The position numbers were made by a program, and so were the translations under genes. 64,000 bases of DNA, from NCBI RefSeq assembly GCF_902459775.1, contig NZ_CABPSQ010000003.1, positions 550,075-614,074 of the forward strand, given 5' to 3'. The first letter of the stretch is position 1. Each line of letters starts with the position of its first letter. The notes under the pieces are model-generated. The model had not been told where the DNA came from. It saw only the letters and a program-made list of their open reading frames with translations, and did not search any database. Positions 52,955 through 63,971 of the stretch are shown here, piece after piece. Source of the stretch: Pandoraea captiosa. GTDB taxonomy: Bacteria > Pseudomonadota > Gammaproteobacteria > Burkholderiales > Burkholderiaceae.

Positions 52955-54319
52955 ATGCTCGACAATCTCACTACGCGGCTTGCCAAAGTCGTCAAGACGC
53001 TGCGCGGCGAAGCCCGGCTGACCGAGGCCAACACGCAGGAAATGCTGCGCGAAGTGCGCCTCGCCCTGCTCGAGGCCGACGTCGCCCTGCCGGTGGTGCG
53101 CGATTTCATCGCCAAGGTGAAGGAAAAGGCCCTCGGCGAGGAAGTCATTTCCAGCCTTTCGCCCGGCCAGGCCCTCGTTGGCGTGGTTCAGCGCGAACTC
53201 ACGGCGCTCATGGGCGGCGATTACGAAGGCCGCGCCGCCGAACTCAATCTCGCCACCACGCCGCCCGCCATCATTCTGATGGCCGGTTTGCAGGGCGCGG
53301 GCAAGACCACCACCGTCGGCAAGCTCGCCAAGCTGCTGCGCGCCCAGAAGAAGAAAGTCCTGACCGTTTCCACCGACGTCTACCGTCCGGCCGCTATCGC
53401 GCAGTTGGAAACGGTCACGAAGCAGGTCGACGCCGACTTCTTCCCGTCCCAGCCTGACCAGAAGCCGGTCGACATCGCCCGCGCAGCCGTCGACTGGGCA
53501 CGTCGCCATCACCACGAAGTGCTGCTCGTGGACACGGCCGGCCGTCTCGGTATCGACGAAGCGATGATGCAGGAAATCAGCGCCCTGCATGCCGAACTGA
53601 AACCGATCGAAACGCTTTTCGTCGTCGACGCCATGCTCGGTCAGGACGCCGTGAACACCGCCCGCGCCTTCAACGACGCGCTGCCGCTCACCGGCGTGGT
53701 GCTCACCAAGCTCGACGGCGACTCGCGCGGCGGCGCCGCGCTGTCCGTGCGCCACATTACGGGCAAGCCGATCAAGTTCGTGGGCGTGGGCGAAAAGCTC
53801 GACGGCCTCGAAGTCTTCCATCCGGACCGCATGGCCAACCGGATTCTCGGCATGGGCGACATTCTCGCCCTCGTCGAGGAAGCGCAACGTGGCGTCGACG
53901 TCCAGGCCGCCCAGAAACTCGCGGACAAGGTCAAGAAAGGCGGCGACTTCGATCTGAACGACTTCAAGGCGCAAATCGGCCAGATGAAGAAGATGGGCGG
54001 CCTCTCGTCGCTCATGGACAAGCTGCCGGCGCAGTTTCAGGCGGCCGCGAGCCAGACCAACATGGATCAGGCCGAAAAGCAGGTGCGACGCATGGAGGGC
54101 ATCATCAATTCGATGACGCCCGCCGAGCGTGCCAAGCCCGAGCTGATCAAGGCGAGCCGCAAGCGCCGCATTGCTGCCGGCGCGGGCGTTCAGGTGCAGG
54201 AAGTCAACCGTATGCTCAATCAGTACGATCAGATGCGCACCATGATGAAGAAACTCAAAGGCGGTGGCATGATGAAGATGATGCGCAGCATGAAGGGCAT
54301 GATGCCCGGCATGCGCTGA
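52955..54319 (+). CDS. ffh: signal recognition particle protein Ffh
   Basis: GTPase subunit of the SRP, targets nascent membrane proteins. 454 residues starting MLDNLTTRLAKVVKTLRGEA. N-domain, then G-domain P-loop MAGLQGAGKTTTVGKLAKLL (about residues 105-124), DTAGRLGIDEAMMQEI, TKLDGDSRGGAALSVRHITG, and a Met-rich M-domain (about residue 300 on) ending GGGMMKMMRSMKGMMPGM. ATG 52955 is canonical; ATG 52886 adds an atypical leader. Its divergent neighbour is the CcsA/HemX-like gene. Confidence 0.97.
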   Translation: MLDNLTTRLAKVVKTLRGEARLTEANTQEMLREVRLALLEADVALPVVRDFIAKVKEKALGEEVISSLSPGQALVGVVQRELTALMGGDYEGRAAELNLATTPPAIILMAGLQGAGKTTTVGKLAKLLRAQKKKVLTVSTDVYRPAAIAQLETVTKQVDADFFPSQPDQKPVDIARAAVDWARRHHHEVLLVDTAGRLGIDEAMMQEISALHAELKPIETLFVVDAMLGQDAVNTARAFNDALPLTGVVLTKLDGDSRGGAALSVRHITGKPIKFVGVGEKLDGLEVFHPDRMANRILGMGDILALVEEAQRGVDVQAAQKLADKVKKGGDFDLNDFKAQIGQMKKMGGLSSLMDKLPAQFQAAASQTNMDQAEKQVRRMEGIINSMTPAERAKPELIKASRKRRIAAGAGVQVQEVNRMLNQYDQMRTMMKKLKGGGMMKMMRSMKGMMPGMR

Positions 54320-54447
54320 TCAGGTCTCATCCGGTCGCGCACTGGCGGCAGGGATTACGCTCGGGAAGTCTGCGCTGCGTTTTCCCGATATACTCCGGGC
54401 CGCAATTAGCGAATCACCCGCAACACCGTTCCACAGGGTCGCCCCAT

Positions 54448-54996
54448 ATGAACCGCGAAGAAGCCCTCGAAGTATTCCGTAATTCCGAAGAAATCGTCTC
54501 CGCCGACGAGGTCAACCGCTCCGTCGACACGATGGCCAAGGCCATCAAGGCAGCCGTTGGCGACGACTTTCCGATGGTGCTGTCGGTCATGGGCGGCGCC
54601 GCCGTCTTCACCGGCATGCTGTTGCCGCGTCTCGACTTCCCGCTCGAGTTCGACTACATCCATCTCTCGCGCTACAACAACACGACCACCGGCGGTGCAA
54701 TGCAGTGGCGCGTGGCGCCGCGCGACTCCGTCCGCGACCGCGTCGTGCTCGTGCTCGACGACATCCTCGACGAAGGCGCCACCATGGCGGCCATTCGCGA
54801 CCGCATTCTGGAGATGGGTGCATCGAAGTTCTACAGCGCCGTGCTGTGCGAGAAGCTGTTGACCAAGGAAAAGCCCTCGCATCCGGATTTCTGCGGCTTC
54901 ACCGTGCCTGATCGCTATGTCTTCGGCTGCGGCATGGACGCCAAGGGCTACTGGCGCAATCTGCCGGCGATTCGCGCGCTGACGACGCCGCGCTGA
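54448..54996 (+). CDS. hypoxanthine-guanine phosphoribosyltransferase
   Basis: Purine salvage enzyme. 182 residues with the PRPP-binding motif VVLVLDDILDEGATMAAIRD (about residues 100-119). FDYIHLSRYNNTTTGG lies near residue 70 and the base-binding C-terminus carries FTVPDRYVFGCGMDAKGYW. Length and the motif spacing fit the HPRT family; substrate choice between hypoxanthine and guanine is inferred. Followed by a good terminator. Confidence 0.9.
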   Translation: MNREEALEVFRNSEEIVSADEVNRSVDTMAKAIKAAVGDDFPMVLSVMGGAAVFTGMLLPRLDFPLEFDYIHLSRYNNTTTGGAMQWRVAPRDSVRDRVVLVLDDILDEGATMAAIRDRILEMGASKFYSAVLCEKLLTKEKPSHPDFCGFTVPDRYVFGCGMDAKGYWRNLPAIRALTTPR

Positions 54997-55040
54997 TTTC
55001 CGAGCGATGGCCGGCGCGGCATCTGCGCCCGTCAGGCACA

Positions 55041-55072
55041 GAAAGGGACCTTCCTCAGGTCCCTTTTCTTTT
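55041..55072 (+). terminator. terminator after the phosphoribosyltransferase gene
   Basis: Stem aaagggacct / aggtccctttt with a small loop, followed by cttttgg. Convergent with marC on minus; partial A-run on the left makes it possibly bidirectional. Confidence 0.78.
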
Positions 55073-55141
55073 GGGCGCGTGTTGCTTCGCGCCCCTGCAC
55101 TCGCCGGCGGGCGCGAAAACGGCCGTTAGCGAGACATCCGA

Positions 55142-55735
55142 TCAGAACTGGTGGACGAACACCTTCACGCCTTTGAGGATCATCTCGACCGAAATCGCGA
55201 CCAGAATCAGCCCCATCAGCCGCTCGAACGCCGCCACCACTCGCGACCCTAACCAGCGCTCGATGCGATCGGCCAGCAGCAGCACGACCGCACACACGAG
55301 CATCGTCACACTCAGCGCGGTGATCCACTCGAGCATGCGGCCCGGTTGCTGCGACACGAGCAGCATGACGGTCGCGAGCGCCGACGGGCCCGCCAATGCC
55401 GGAATCGCGAGCGGCACGATGAGCGGTTCACCGGCATCCGGCAAGCTGCCGCTGTCCGGGCGCGGAAAGATCATGCGCAGTGCGATGAGGAACAGCACGA
55501 TCCCGCCTGCCAGTTGCAGCGACAGGTCGGTGAGACTCATCATGCGCAAAAAGCGCTCGCCGACCAGCATGAAAATCAGCAGGATCGCAAACGCAATCAA
55601 CACTTCTCGCACGATCACCCGCGGCCGTCGGGCGGCCGGCACGTTCTTCAGTGCGTTTACGAAAATGGGGATGTTACCGAACGGATCGGTGATGAGCAGC
55701 AGCAGCACGGTGGCCGACGCGAACGTGTATTCCAT
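55142..55735 (-). CDS. MarC/YhgN-family inner membrane protein
   Basis: 197 residues, about six transmembrane helices. The start MEYTFASATVLLLLITDPFG matches the family's conserved DPFGNIPIFV loop. LQLAGGIVLFLIALRMIFP, PLAIPALAGPSALATVMLLV and RLMGLILVAISVEMILKGV follow. Family function is unsettled (transport or antibiotic-related suggestions in the past). Single gene on minus. Confidence 0.9.
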   Translation of the reverse strand: MEYTFASATVLLLLITDPFGNIPIFVNALKNVPAARRPRVIVREVLIAFAILLIFMLVGERFLRMMSLTDLSLQLAGGIVLFLIALRMIFPRPDSGSLPDAGEPLIVPLAIPALAGPSALATVMLLVSQQPGRMLEWITALSVTMLVCAVVLLLADRIERWLGSRVVAAFERLMGLILVAISVEMILKGVKVFVHQF

Positions 55736-55790
55736 ACGAACGACGCTTTCCGAGTGGTCAGAAACTTCAAAGGTTCAGGGGCAACGGGCG

Positions 55791-55822
55791 AAAAAAACGG
55801 CAGCCGCCTACGCGACTGCCGT
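55791..55822 (-). terminator. terminator downstream of proS
   Basis: Hairpin acggcag / ctgccgt with a 12-nt loop; on minus it is followed by T7. It lies about 120 bp past the proS stop. Confidence 0.7.
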
Positions 55823-55939
55823 CAGGTGATGCCGTTCCGAGCCGGCGGGGAAGACGCCGTCGCCAACGTGCCTGATGCAATTAGCCTCAGGCATCGCGCA
55901 TTAGGCATTAAGCATTAGCGTGACGTCATGCCGCGTCGC

Positions 55940-57676
55940 TCAAACACCCTTGGCGGCACGCACCTTGCCGGTCACGACTTCCGCGACGGTTGCCGCATCG
56001 AGGAGCTGGGCTTCCGTGTCGCGACGGCCCTGATACTCGATCTTGCCTTCCTTCAGGCCACGGTCACCGATCACCACGCGGTGCGGCACACCGATCAGTT
56101 CCCAGTCGGCAAACATCACGCCAGGACGCTCGCCACGGTCGTCCAGAATCACGTCGATACCGGCGGCCAGCAGATCTTCGTACAGCTTGTCGGCGGCCGC
56201 ACGCACGGCCTCGCTGCGGTCGTAGCCCATCGGGCACAGCACCACTTCGAACGGTGCGATCGATTCCGGCCAGATGATGCCGCGCTCGTCGAAGTTCTGT
56301 TCGATGGCCGCCCCGAGAATGCGCGTAATACCGATGCCGTAGCAACCCATCTCCATCGGCGCGGGCTTGCCCGTTTCGTCGAGGAACGTGGCATTCATGG
56401 CGTCGGAATACTTCGTGCCCAGTTGGAACACGTGACCGACTTCGATACCGCGGCACAGCGCGATCTCACCCTTGCCGTCCGGCGAAGCGTCGCCCGGCAC
56501 GATGTTGCGCAGATCGGCCACGATTTCCGGTTCCGGCAGATCGCGGCCCCAGTTCACGCCCGTGATATGGAAGTCCTTCTCGTTCGCGCCCACGACGAAA
56601 TCGCTCATGTGCGCAACGCTGCGGTCGACCACAAGCTTCACCGGCTTCTTCGTGCCGATCGGCCCGAGGTAGCCCGGCGGCGTGCCGAACCATTCGACGA
56701 TTTCGGCTTCGGTGGCAAAACGCAGATCAGACAGACCCGGCACCTTGCTTGCCTTGATTTCGTTGAGTTCGTGATCGCCGCGCAGCAACAGCAGCCAGAC
56801 GGTGGTGCCCGCATCGCTGTCCGTGGCGAGCACGATCGACTTGACCGTGCGTTGCAGGGGGATCGAGAGCAGTTCGGCCACTGCCTCGCACTTTGCCTTG
56901 CCCGGCGTTGCCGTCTTGGTCATGGCTTCGGCAGGCGCGGCGCGCTCGCCCTGCGGGGGCAGCGCTTCGGCCATCTCGACGTTCGCGGCATAGTCCGACG
57001 TCGGGCAGTAGGCGATGGCGTCTTCACCCGTCTCGGCGATCACGTGGAACTCGTGCGAGCCCGAGCCGCCGATGGAGCCGTTGTCTGCCACCACAGCGCG
57101 GAATTCCAGACCCAGGCGGGTAAAGATGCGCACGTAGGCGTCGAACATCTTCTGGTAAGACGCTTGCAGGCCGGCACGATCCTTGTCGAAGGAGTAGGCG
57201 TCCTTCATGATGAATTCGCGACCGCGCATCACGCCGAAACGCGGACGGATTTCGTCACGGAACTTCGTCTGCACCTGATAGAAGTTCACCGGCAACTGAC
57301 GATAGCTCTTGATTTCGCGACGCGCGATGTCCGTCACCACTTCTTCGTGGGTCGGGCCGACGACGAATTCGCGATCGTTGCGGTCCTTCAGGCGCAGCAG
57401 TTCCGGGCCGTACTTCTCCCAGCGGCCCGATTCCTGCCACAGTTCTGCCGGCTGCACGGCTGGCATGAGCAATTCGAGCGCGCCGGCGCGATTCATTTCT
57501 TCACGGACGATGGCTTCGACCTTGCGGATCGAGCGCAGCCCGATCGGCAGGTAATCGTAGATACCGCCGGCGACGCGGCGAATCATGCCGGCGCGCATCA
57601 TCAGCTTGTGGCTGACGATTTCGGCGTCGGCGGGAGCTTCCTTGAGGGTGCCGATGAAGAAACGAGAGGCTTTCAT
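55940..57676 (-). CDS. proS: prolyl-tRNA synthetase
   Basis: Class II synthetase charging tRNA-Pro. 578 residues, the bacterial long form with an inserted editing (YbaK-like) domain between motifs 2 and 3 (roughly residues 225-410; [20 protein letters not shown]). Motif-type segments include [40 protein letters not shown] and [20 protein letters not shown]. The anticodon-binding C-domain ([20 protein letters not shown]) follows. Start ATG 57676, [20 protein letters not shown]. Divergent from rppH. A tRNA-Pro gene lies at 63895. Confidence 0.97.
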   Translation of the reverse strand: MKASRFFIGTLKEAPADAEIVSHKLMMRAGMIRRVAGGIYDYLPIGLRSIRKVEAIVREEMNRAGALELLMPAVQPAELWQESGRWEKYGPELLRLKDRNDREFVVGPTHEEVVTDIARREIKSYRQLPVNFYQVQTKFRDEIRPRFGVMRGREFIMKDAYSFDKDRAGLQASYQKMFDAYVRIFTRLGLEFRAVVADNGSIGGSGSHEFHVIAETGEDAIAYCPTSDYAANVEMAEALPPQGERAAPAEAMTKTATPGKAKCEAVAELLSIPLQRTVKSIVLATDSDAGTTVWLLLLRGDHELNEIKASKVPGLSDLRFATEAEIVEWFGTPPGYLGPIGTKKPVKLVVDRSVAHMSDFVVGANEKDFHITGVNWGRDLPEPEIVADLRNIVPGDASPDGKGEIALCRGIEVGHVFQLGTKYSDAMNATFLDETGKPAPMEMGCYGIGITRILGAAIEQNFDERGIIWPESIAPFEVVLCPMGYDRSEAVRAAADKLYEDLLAAGIDVILDDRGERPGVMFADWELIGVPHRVVIGDRGLKEGKIEYQGRRDTEAQLLDAATVAEVVTGKVRAAKGV

Positions 57677-57853
57677 GCAGATTTCCGGGAAAAAATAGGG
57701 TCAGCGGCGCACGCGGCGGTTCGGTCTGTTGCGCCGAAGCGGGGACCACGGAGTCACGATGCTGTCTTCGCAGCCCCTGAGACTCCCGCCGGCCGTACGC
57801 GCCGCCCCGGTTGCCCGAGCCGCCGCCGGCCGCCGCGCCGGTGATTATCTGTT

Positions 57854-57859
57854 TATAAT
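57854..57859 (+). promoter_or_regulatory. possible rppH -10 element
   Basis: TATAAT 33 bp upstream of the rppH ATG, in a short AT-rich patch. The expected -35 zone is G/C-rich and does not match TTGACA, so the call is tentative. Confidence 0.4.
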
Positions 57860-57892
57860 CGAAGCAATTTTAAAGGATTCAAGGGTGGTTGT

Positions 57893-58573
57893 ATGCTGGA
57901 CCGTGAAGGCTTTCGCCCGAACGTCGGCATCATCCTCTTAAACGCACGCAATGAAGTGTTCTGGGGCAAGCGGCTGGGCGAGCACTCCTGGCAATTCCCG
58001 CAAGGCGGCATCAAGTACGGCGAAACGCCAGAACAGGCCATGTTCCGAGAATTGCACGAGGAAACCGGGCTAAAGCCAGAACACGTCAAAATCATCGGTC
58101 GCACACGCGACTGGCTGCGTTATGAGGTGCCGGACAAATTCATCAAACGCGAAGTGCGCGGACATTACCGGGGCCAGAAGCAGATCTGGTTCCTGCTGCG
58201 CATGGTCGGACGCGACTGCGATATTTGCCTTCGCGCGACCGATCATCCGGAGTTCGACGCCTGGCGCTGGAACGAATACTGGGTGCCGCTCGACGCGGTG
58301 ATCGAGTTCAAGCGCGAGGTCTATCAGCTCGCGCTGAACGAACTCTCGCGCTATCTGCGACGCTCGGCCGCGCGCGCCCAGCAGGACCGGCGACGGTTTC
58401 CGCGCGCCGGGGCCCGGGTCGGCGAGATGCCGCCGGGCGCCACGGACGCCTCGCACGGGCGGGACGACGGCCTCGGCAGCGCTGACTGCGGCGGCACGGT
58501 AGAGTCGGCCGCCACCCCAGGCAACGCGGGCAATGCGGACAGCGCCGACGCCCGGCACCGTCGGGAGCACTGA
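57893..58573 (+). CDS. rppH: RNA pyrophosphohydrolase RppH with extended C-terminus
   Basis: Nudix hydrolase that removes pyrophosphate from 5'-triphosphorylated RNA, starting mRNA decay. 226 residues; family core is about 160-175. It starts [20 protein letters not shown]; the Nudix box is [20 protein letters not shown] followed by TGL (about residues 37-60). The last ~55 residues (from about 165) are Ala/Gly/Arg/Asp-rich low complexity. Divergent from proS. TTTATAATC upstream could be its promoter. Confidence 0.92.
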   Translation: MLDREGFRPNVGIILLNARNEVFWGKRLGEHSWQFPQGGIKYGETPEQAMFRELHEETGLKPEHVKIIGRTRDWLRYEVPDKFIKREVRGHYRGQKQIWFLLRMVGRDCDICLRATDHPEFDAWRWNEYWVPLDAVIEFKREVYQLALNELSRYLRRSAARAQQDRRRFPRAGARVGEMPPGATDASHGRDDGLGSADCGGTVESAATPGNAGNADSADARHRREH

Positions 58574-58606
58574 ACCGCGCGGCTGTCGGCCTGTCTCAAT
58601 ACCGGT

Positions 58607-58637
58607 CGCGGGCATCATGCCCGCGCCCGCTTTTTTC
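58607..58637 (+). terminator. terminator after rppH
   Basis: Palindrome gcgggcatcatgcccgc followed by gcccgc and T6, just before the CNP1-like gene. Confidence 0.55.
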
Positions 58638-58658
58638 TGATCACTCAACCACATTTCC

Positions 58659-59234
58659 ATGCGCCCTTTCCTCGCCCGCCGCGCCCCGCGCCTGGCCACG
58701 CTCGTCTCTTTGGCCGCCCTTGCGTTGGTGGCCGCATGCAGCAGCACGTCGCAGCCCGTCCAGGACTTTGACGAGTACCTGGCTCAGCAGGAGGCCAACA
58801 AGGGCAAATGGAAGGAAGCGGAATTCAAGCTGCCGACCACTGCGCCGCAGGACGCAGATCTCATCAGTTTCCCCACGCTGCCGAATTCGTCGCTCGACTA
58901 CGCCATCGACGCGAAGTCCATCGAAGTCACACGCGAAGACGGCGTGGTGCGCTATGTCGCCGTCATTCGCAGCAAGGAAGGCGCGCGTAACGTTTCGTAC
59001 GAAGGCATGCATTGCGCGACGTTCGAATCGCGCCTTTACGCCACCGGCCGCCCGGATGGCACGTGGGTCGCTGCACGCAACAGCGAATGGCGTCCCATCA
59101 AGCCGTACGGCTCGACCGCCTATCAGGGCATTCTTTATCGCGACTTCCTCTGCCAGGACAAGACGCCGTATGGCACCGCCAAGGATATCGTGCAAAACCT
59201 GCGCTATCCGACGACGCCCGCCGCATATCGCTAA
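58659..59234 (+). CDS. CNP1-like family lipoprotein
   Basis: 191 residues with a basic N-terminus (MRPFLARRAPRLATLVSLAA) and a lipoprotein-type signal ending VAAC (about Cys27). The mature protein has SQPVQDFDEYLAQQEANKGK, WKEAEFKLPTTAPQ and a globular C-domain ending DIVQNLRYPTTPAAYR. This matches the CNP1-like family, whose role is unknown; it was named after a cryptic neisserial protein. Probably envelope-located. Single gene convergent with proB. Confidence 0.8.
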   Translation: MRPFLARRAPRLATLVSLAALALVAACSSTSQPVQDFDEYLAQQEANKGKWKEAEFKLPTTAPQDADLISFPTLPNSSLDYAIDAKSIEVTREDGVVRYVAVIRSKEGARNVSYEGMHCATFESRLYATGRPDGTWVAARNSEWRPIKPYGSTAYQGILYRDFLCQDKTPYGTAKDIVQNLRYPTTPAAYR

Positions 59235-59368
59235 TCGGCACCAATCCGGTACTAATCGGCGCCTGCTGGCACTTGGCGGCGCCGGTCGGTGCTGAGGGGC
59301 GCTGAAACCCGCCGATAGCCGATCTGGCGAAGATCGTATCTTCCACATCTTCGCCGGAAGGCCGCCAT

Positions 59369-59411
59369 AAAAAAACGCCGGTCACGTCAAATCTCGTGCC
59401 GGCGTTTTTTC
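59369..59411. terminator. bidirectional terminator between CNP1-like gene and proB
   Basis: Stem aaaaaacgccgg / ccggcgtttttt with loop tcacgtcaaatctcgtg (itself partly paired). Flanking A- and T-runs let it work both ways between convergent genes. Confidence 0.87.
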
Positions 59412-59442
59412 CTGGGCCGCGCTGCGCCTCGGTGCGAGAGGC

Positions 59443-60576
59443 TCAGCGCAAGATCAGGTTGTCGCGATGTATCAACTCCGGCTCGTTCGCGAAACCCAGC
59501 ACCTGCTCGATATCGCTGCTTGGGTGACGGCGAATGAGGCGTGCCTCCGAGGCGCTGTAGTTCGACAATCCACGCGCGACCTCGTGACCGGCTTCATCCA
59601 CGCAGGAGATGACCTCGCCACGCGCGAACGTGCCTTCGACGTCGATCACACCGATCGGCAACAGGCTCTTGCCCTCTTCCACCAGTTTCTTGCACGCGCC
59701 CGCGTCGATCACGACGCGACCACGCACCTGGAGATGATCGGCCATCCACTGCTTGCGCGCAGTGAGTACCGCCGTGCGTGCGACCAGTTGCGTGCCGATG
59801 GCTTCGCCGCCGGCCAGCCGCACCAGCACGTCAGCCTCCCGGCCCGAAGCGATCACGGTATGTGCGCCGCTCGTCGCCGCGCGCTTGGCCGCCAGGATCT
59901 TGGTCAGCATGCCGCCGCGGCCGATATTGGTGCCCGCGCCGCCGGCCATCGCCTCGAGACGTTCGTCCCCGGCTTCGGCCTCATGCACGAATTCGGCATC
60001 CGGGTGCTTTCGCGGATCGGCGGTATACAGGCCCGACTGGTCGGTGAGGATGACGAGCGCGTCGCCGTCGATCAGGTTCGTGACGAGCGCGCCCAGCGTG
60101 TCGTTGTCGCCGAACTTGATTTCATCCGTCACGACAGTGTCGTTCTCGTTGATGATCGGCACCACACCGAGGCGCAACAGTGTGAGCAACGTCGTGCGCG
60201 CGTTCAGGTAGCGTTCGCGATCGGCCAGGTCGGCATGCGTGAGCAGAATCTGCGCCGTTCGCACGCCATGTTCGGCGAAACGCGTCTCGTAGACCTGCGC
60301 GAGGCCCATCTGGCCCACGGCAGCGGCGGCTTGCAACTCGTCGATGGCCTTCGGGCGTCGCGCCCAGCCCAGGCGCTGCATGCCCTCCGCGATCGCACCC
60401 GAACTCACGAGCACGACCTGCTTTGGCAGGCGACCATCGCCCCCGTGCCGCAAAGCGGCGATCTGCTGCGCCCAACGCGCAATGGCAACATCATCCAGAC
60501 CGCGACCGTCGTTGGTCACGAGACTGGATCCCACTTTCACCACGAGCCGCTTGGCATCGGCGATGACCGAACGCAT
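59443..60576 (-). CDS. proB: glutamate 5-kinase
   Basis: First step of proline synthesis, phosphorylating glutamate. 377 residues starting [20 protein letters not shown]. The amino-acid-kinase domain carries [39 protein letters not shown] and [20 protein letters not shown], and a C-terminal PUA domain ([20 protein letters not shown]) completes it. The ATG at 60576 is chosen over 60696, whose 40-residue leader is Arg-rich and atypical. Downstream of obgE by 159 bp; proA is in another operon at the window start. Confidence 0.96.
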   Translation of the reverse strand: MRSVIADAKRLVVKVGSSLVTNDGRGLDDVAIARWAQQIAALRHGGDGRLPKQVVLVSSGAIAEGMQRLGWARRPKAIDELQAAAAVGQMGLAQVYETRFAEHGVRTAQILLTHADLADRERYLNARTTLLTLLRLGVVPIINENDTVVTDEIKFGDNDTLGALVTNLIDGDALVILTDQSGLYTADPRKHPDAEFVHEAEAGDERLEAMAGGAGTNIGRGGMLTKILAAKRAATSGAHTVIASGREADVLVRLAGGEAIGTQLVARTAVLTARKQWMADHLQVRGRVVIDAGACKKLVEEGKSLLPIGVIDVEGTFARGEVISCVDEAGHEVARGLSNYSASEARLIRRHPSSDIEQVLGFANEPELIHRDNLILR

Positions 60577-60735
60577 GGAACTGGATTCTCCTGCGGATGT
60601 ATTGGGAAGACGGGACCGCCGAGGCCGGAATGACGCGGCGCACCGGTCATCTCTCATCGGGCCACAGCAGCCGGATCGCTGGCGTTGGCGCTCCATATCC
60701 GGAACGTCAGCGCCAGCGTTTGAGTGATGTGGAGT

Positions 60736-61881
<1,146 letters not shown>

Positions 61882-61969
61882 TTAACGACCGTCCGCAGAC
61901 GATCCTGAATACTGTTCAATGACCCGCTTCGGGCGCGACAAGTTCGCTGCGCGCCGGCGGGACAAACAA

Positions 61970-61999
61970 AAAAGGCTCCGCATGAGAGCGGAGCCTTTT
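61970..61999 (-). terminator. terminator or attenuator between rpmA and obgE
   Basis: Stem aaaaggctccgc / gcggagcctttt with 6-nt loop; on minus the strand continues into T-rich sequence. It would partially or fully separate obgE from rplU-rpmA. Confidence 0.8.
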
Positions 62000-62017
62000 G
62001 GTGGCAAAAGGCTTAGC

Positions 62018-62278
62018 TTACGCTGCCGGCACCACGCTAACCACTTGCTTCTTCGCTGCGCCCTTGACGGCGAATTGCACGTGGCCGTCGGCCAGTGCAA
62101 ACAGCGTGTGGTCCTTACCGATGCCGACGTTTTCGCCAGCATGCATACGAGTACCACGTTGGCGAACGATGATGCCGCCAGCCAGGATCGCCTGACCGCC
62201 GTACACCTTCACGCCAAGGCGCTTCGACTCGGAATCGCGGCCGTTACGGGACGATCCGCCTGCTTTTTTGTGTGCCAT
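62018..62278 (-). CDS. rpmA: 50S ribosomal protein L27
   Basis: Large-subunit protein near the peptidyl-transferase centre. 86 residues starting [20 protein letters not shown], the canonical L27 N-terminus, followed by [20 protein letters not shown] and [26 protein letters not shown] precedes the ATG. It follows rplU after 28 bp. Confidence 0.98.
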   Translation of the reverse strand: MAHKKAGGSSRNGRDSESKRLGVKVYGGQAILAGGIIVRQRGTRMHAGENVGIGKDHTLFALADGHVQFAVKGAAKKQVVSVVPAA

Positions 62279-62306
62279 GACTTAACTCCTTACCTAGCTC
62301 GATCGA

Positions 62307-62618
62307 TTAGCCGTTGATGCTGTCGATGCGCAGCTCGGTGTAGTTTTGGCGATGGCCTTGACGCTTTTGGTAGTGCTTGCGACGGCGCATCTTGAAAATC
62401 TTCACCTTGGGGTGACGACCCTGGGCGATAACGGTAGCCTTGACGGAAGCCCCACTGACCAACGGCGCACCGAACTTAATCGATTCACCCTCGCCGACGG
62501 CGAGAACCTGGTCGATGGTGATTTCAGCGCCAATGTCAGCCGGTATCTGTTCTACTTTGAGCTTTTCGCCAGCAGCAACCTTATATTGCTTACCGCCGGT
62601 TTTTATGACCGCGTACAT
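62307..62618 (-). CDS. rplU: 50S ribosomal protein L21
   Basis: 103-residue large-subunit protein: [20 protein letters not shown], then [20 protein letters not shown] and the C-terminal [20 protein letters not shown] followed by [11 protein letters not shown]. First gene of the rplU-rpmA-(obgE-proB) unit, with a near-perfect sigma-70 promoter about 150 bp upstream at 62767-62795. Confidence 0.98.
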   Translation of the reverse strand: MYAVIKTGGKQYKVAAGEKLKVEQIPADIGAEITIDQVLAVGEGESIKFGAPLVSGASVKATVIAQGRHPKVKIFKMRRRKHYQKRQGHRQNYTELRIDSING

Positions 62619-62766
62619 TGTTGAACCTCACTCATAAACAAGAGAATTTCCGCGCAGACCGAGGGTCCCGAAAGGACTCGACTTACCGGTCGATCGCACT
62701 GCCGCAGCCCGTCATACCTAAGTATTTTCGGACCTTGCGCAGCGAATGCGCGCACGAAAACGGGGA

Positions 62767-62795
62767 ATTATACAGACTTTCTCCTTTTGCGTCAA
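62767..62795 (-). promoter_or_regulatory. sigma-70 promoter for rplU
   Basis: On minus: -35 TTGACG (62790-62795), exactly 17 bp spacer, -10 TATAAT (62767-62772). The start point would lie near 62760, giving an rplU leader of about 140 nt. This is the best consensus promoter in the window. Confidence 0.85.
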
Positions 62796-62855
62796 AGACT
62801 TCCATGACGCCAGTCATTCCGCGGCTCTGGTGCCCGAAAGTGGCCGCACCCACTA

Positions 62856-62861
62856 TATAAT
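62856..62861 (+). promoter_or_regulatory. possible -10 element for the polyprenyl synthase gene
   Basis: TATAAT about 35 bp upstream of the preferred TTG start at 62895. No TTGACA-like -35 at 16-18 bp. Transcription from here would exclude the TTG at 62862 as start. Confidence 0.4.
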
Positions 62862-62894
62862 TTGGGGCGAATTTTTCCTCACCCGAGCCTTGTC

Positions 62895-63875
62895 TTGACT
62901 GCTTCGACTTCTTCCCAGAACGTACTGGCCGCCATCGCCGACGACATGCGTGCCGTCGACCAGCTTATCCGCCACCGGCTGGCCTCCGAGGTGGTCCTGA
63001 TCAATCAGATCTCGGAGTACATCATCAATTCGGGCGGCAAGCGACTGCGCCCGGCATTGCTGCTGCTCGTCTCAGGCGCGCTTGGCGTGAACTCGCCGGC
63101 GCGTTACGAGCTCGCCGCAGTCATCGAATTCATCCATACGTCCACGCTGCTGCACGACGACGTCGTCGACGAATCGGACTTGCGTCGTGGCAAGCAGACG
63201 GCCAACGCGCTGTTCGGCAACGCCGCTTCGGTACTGGTCGGCGACTTCCTGTATTCGCGCTCCTTCGAGATGATGGTGAGCGTGGACAACATGCGCGTGA
63301 TGCAGATTCTGGCGCGCGCCACCAACGTGATCGCCGAAGGCGAAGTGCTGCAGTTGCTGAACATGCACGACCCGGACGTGGACGAGGCCCGTTACCTGCA
63401 GGTCATCAAGTACAAGACGGCCACGCTGTTCGAGGCAGCCACGCAGCTCGCCGCCGTGCTCGCCAACGCCGACGCGCAGACGGAAGCCGCCGTGCGCGAG
63501 TATGGCGGTCGTCTGGGCACCGCCTTCCAATTGATGGACGACTGGCTCGACTACGCCGGCGACACCGACGCGATGGGCAAGAACGCGGGCGACGATTTGC
63601 GCGAAGGCAAGCCGACGCTGCCGCTGATCCATGTGCTTCAGCACGGCACGGACGAAGAACGCGCTCTCGTGCGCGAAGCGATCGAGAACGGCGGCACGGA
63701 CAAATTCGAGCCGATCCTCGCTGCGATCACGCGCACGGGTGCGCTCGACTACACGCTGGCACGCGCGAAGGAAGAGGCAGATGCGGCCGCGCAAATAATT
63801 TCTGCACTTCCCTCTTCCCATTACAAAAATAGCCTGCTAGAATTATGTTCTTACTCGATAGCGCGACGCACTTAG
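62895..63875 (+). CDS. ispB: octaprenyl diphosphate synthase-like polyprenyl synthetase
   Basis: Trans-prenyltransferase making the long isoprenoid side chain of ubiquinone. About 326 residues. First Asp-rich motif in STLLHDDVVDESDLRRGKQT (near residue 85), second in QLMDDWLDYAGD (near residue 215). INSGGKRLRPALLLLVSGAL is the substrate-binding region. The start is probably TTG 62895 (reading TASTSSQNVLAAIADDMRAV after the initiator); the TTG at 62862 lies at the putative -10 region, and ATG 62947 would trim conserved sequence. Octaprenyl length is inferred from lineage. Confidence 0.9.
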   Translation: MTASTSSQNVLAAIADDMRAVDQLIRHRLASEVVLINQISEYIINSGGKRLRPALLLLVSGALGVNSPARYELAAVIEFIHTSTLLHDDVVDESDLRRGKQTANALFGNAASVLVGDFLYSRSFEMMVSVDNMRVMQILARATNVIAEGEVLQLLNMHDPDVDEARYLQVIKYKTATLFEAATQLAAVLANADAQTEAAVREYGGRLGTAFQLMDDWLDYAGDTDAMGKNAGDDLREGKPTLPLIHVLQHGTDEERALVREAIENGGTDKFEPILAAITRTGALDYTLARAKEEADAAAQIISALPSSHYKNSLLELCSYSIARRT

Positions 63876-63894
63876 CGAAGTAGCAGTATCGAAG

Positions 63895-63971
63895 CGGGGT
63901 GTAGCTTAGCCTGGTAGAGCGCTACGTTCGGGACGTAGAGGCCGGAGGTTCGAATCCTCTCACCCCGACCA
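63895..63971 (+). tRNA. tRNA-Pro (anticodon CGG)
   Basis: 77-nt cloverleaf with acceptor stem cggggtg/caccccg and encoded acca 3' end. The anticodon stem is ctacg/cgtag with loop ttcggga and anticodon CGG at 63929-63931, reading CCG proline codons. T-loop ggttcgaatcc is standard. It lies 20 bp downstream of ispB. Confidence 0.97.
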
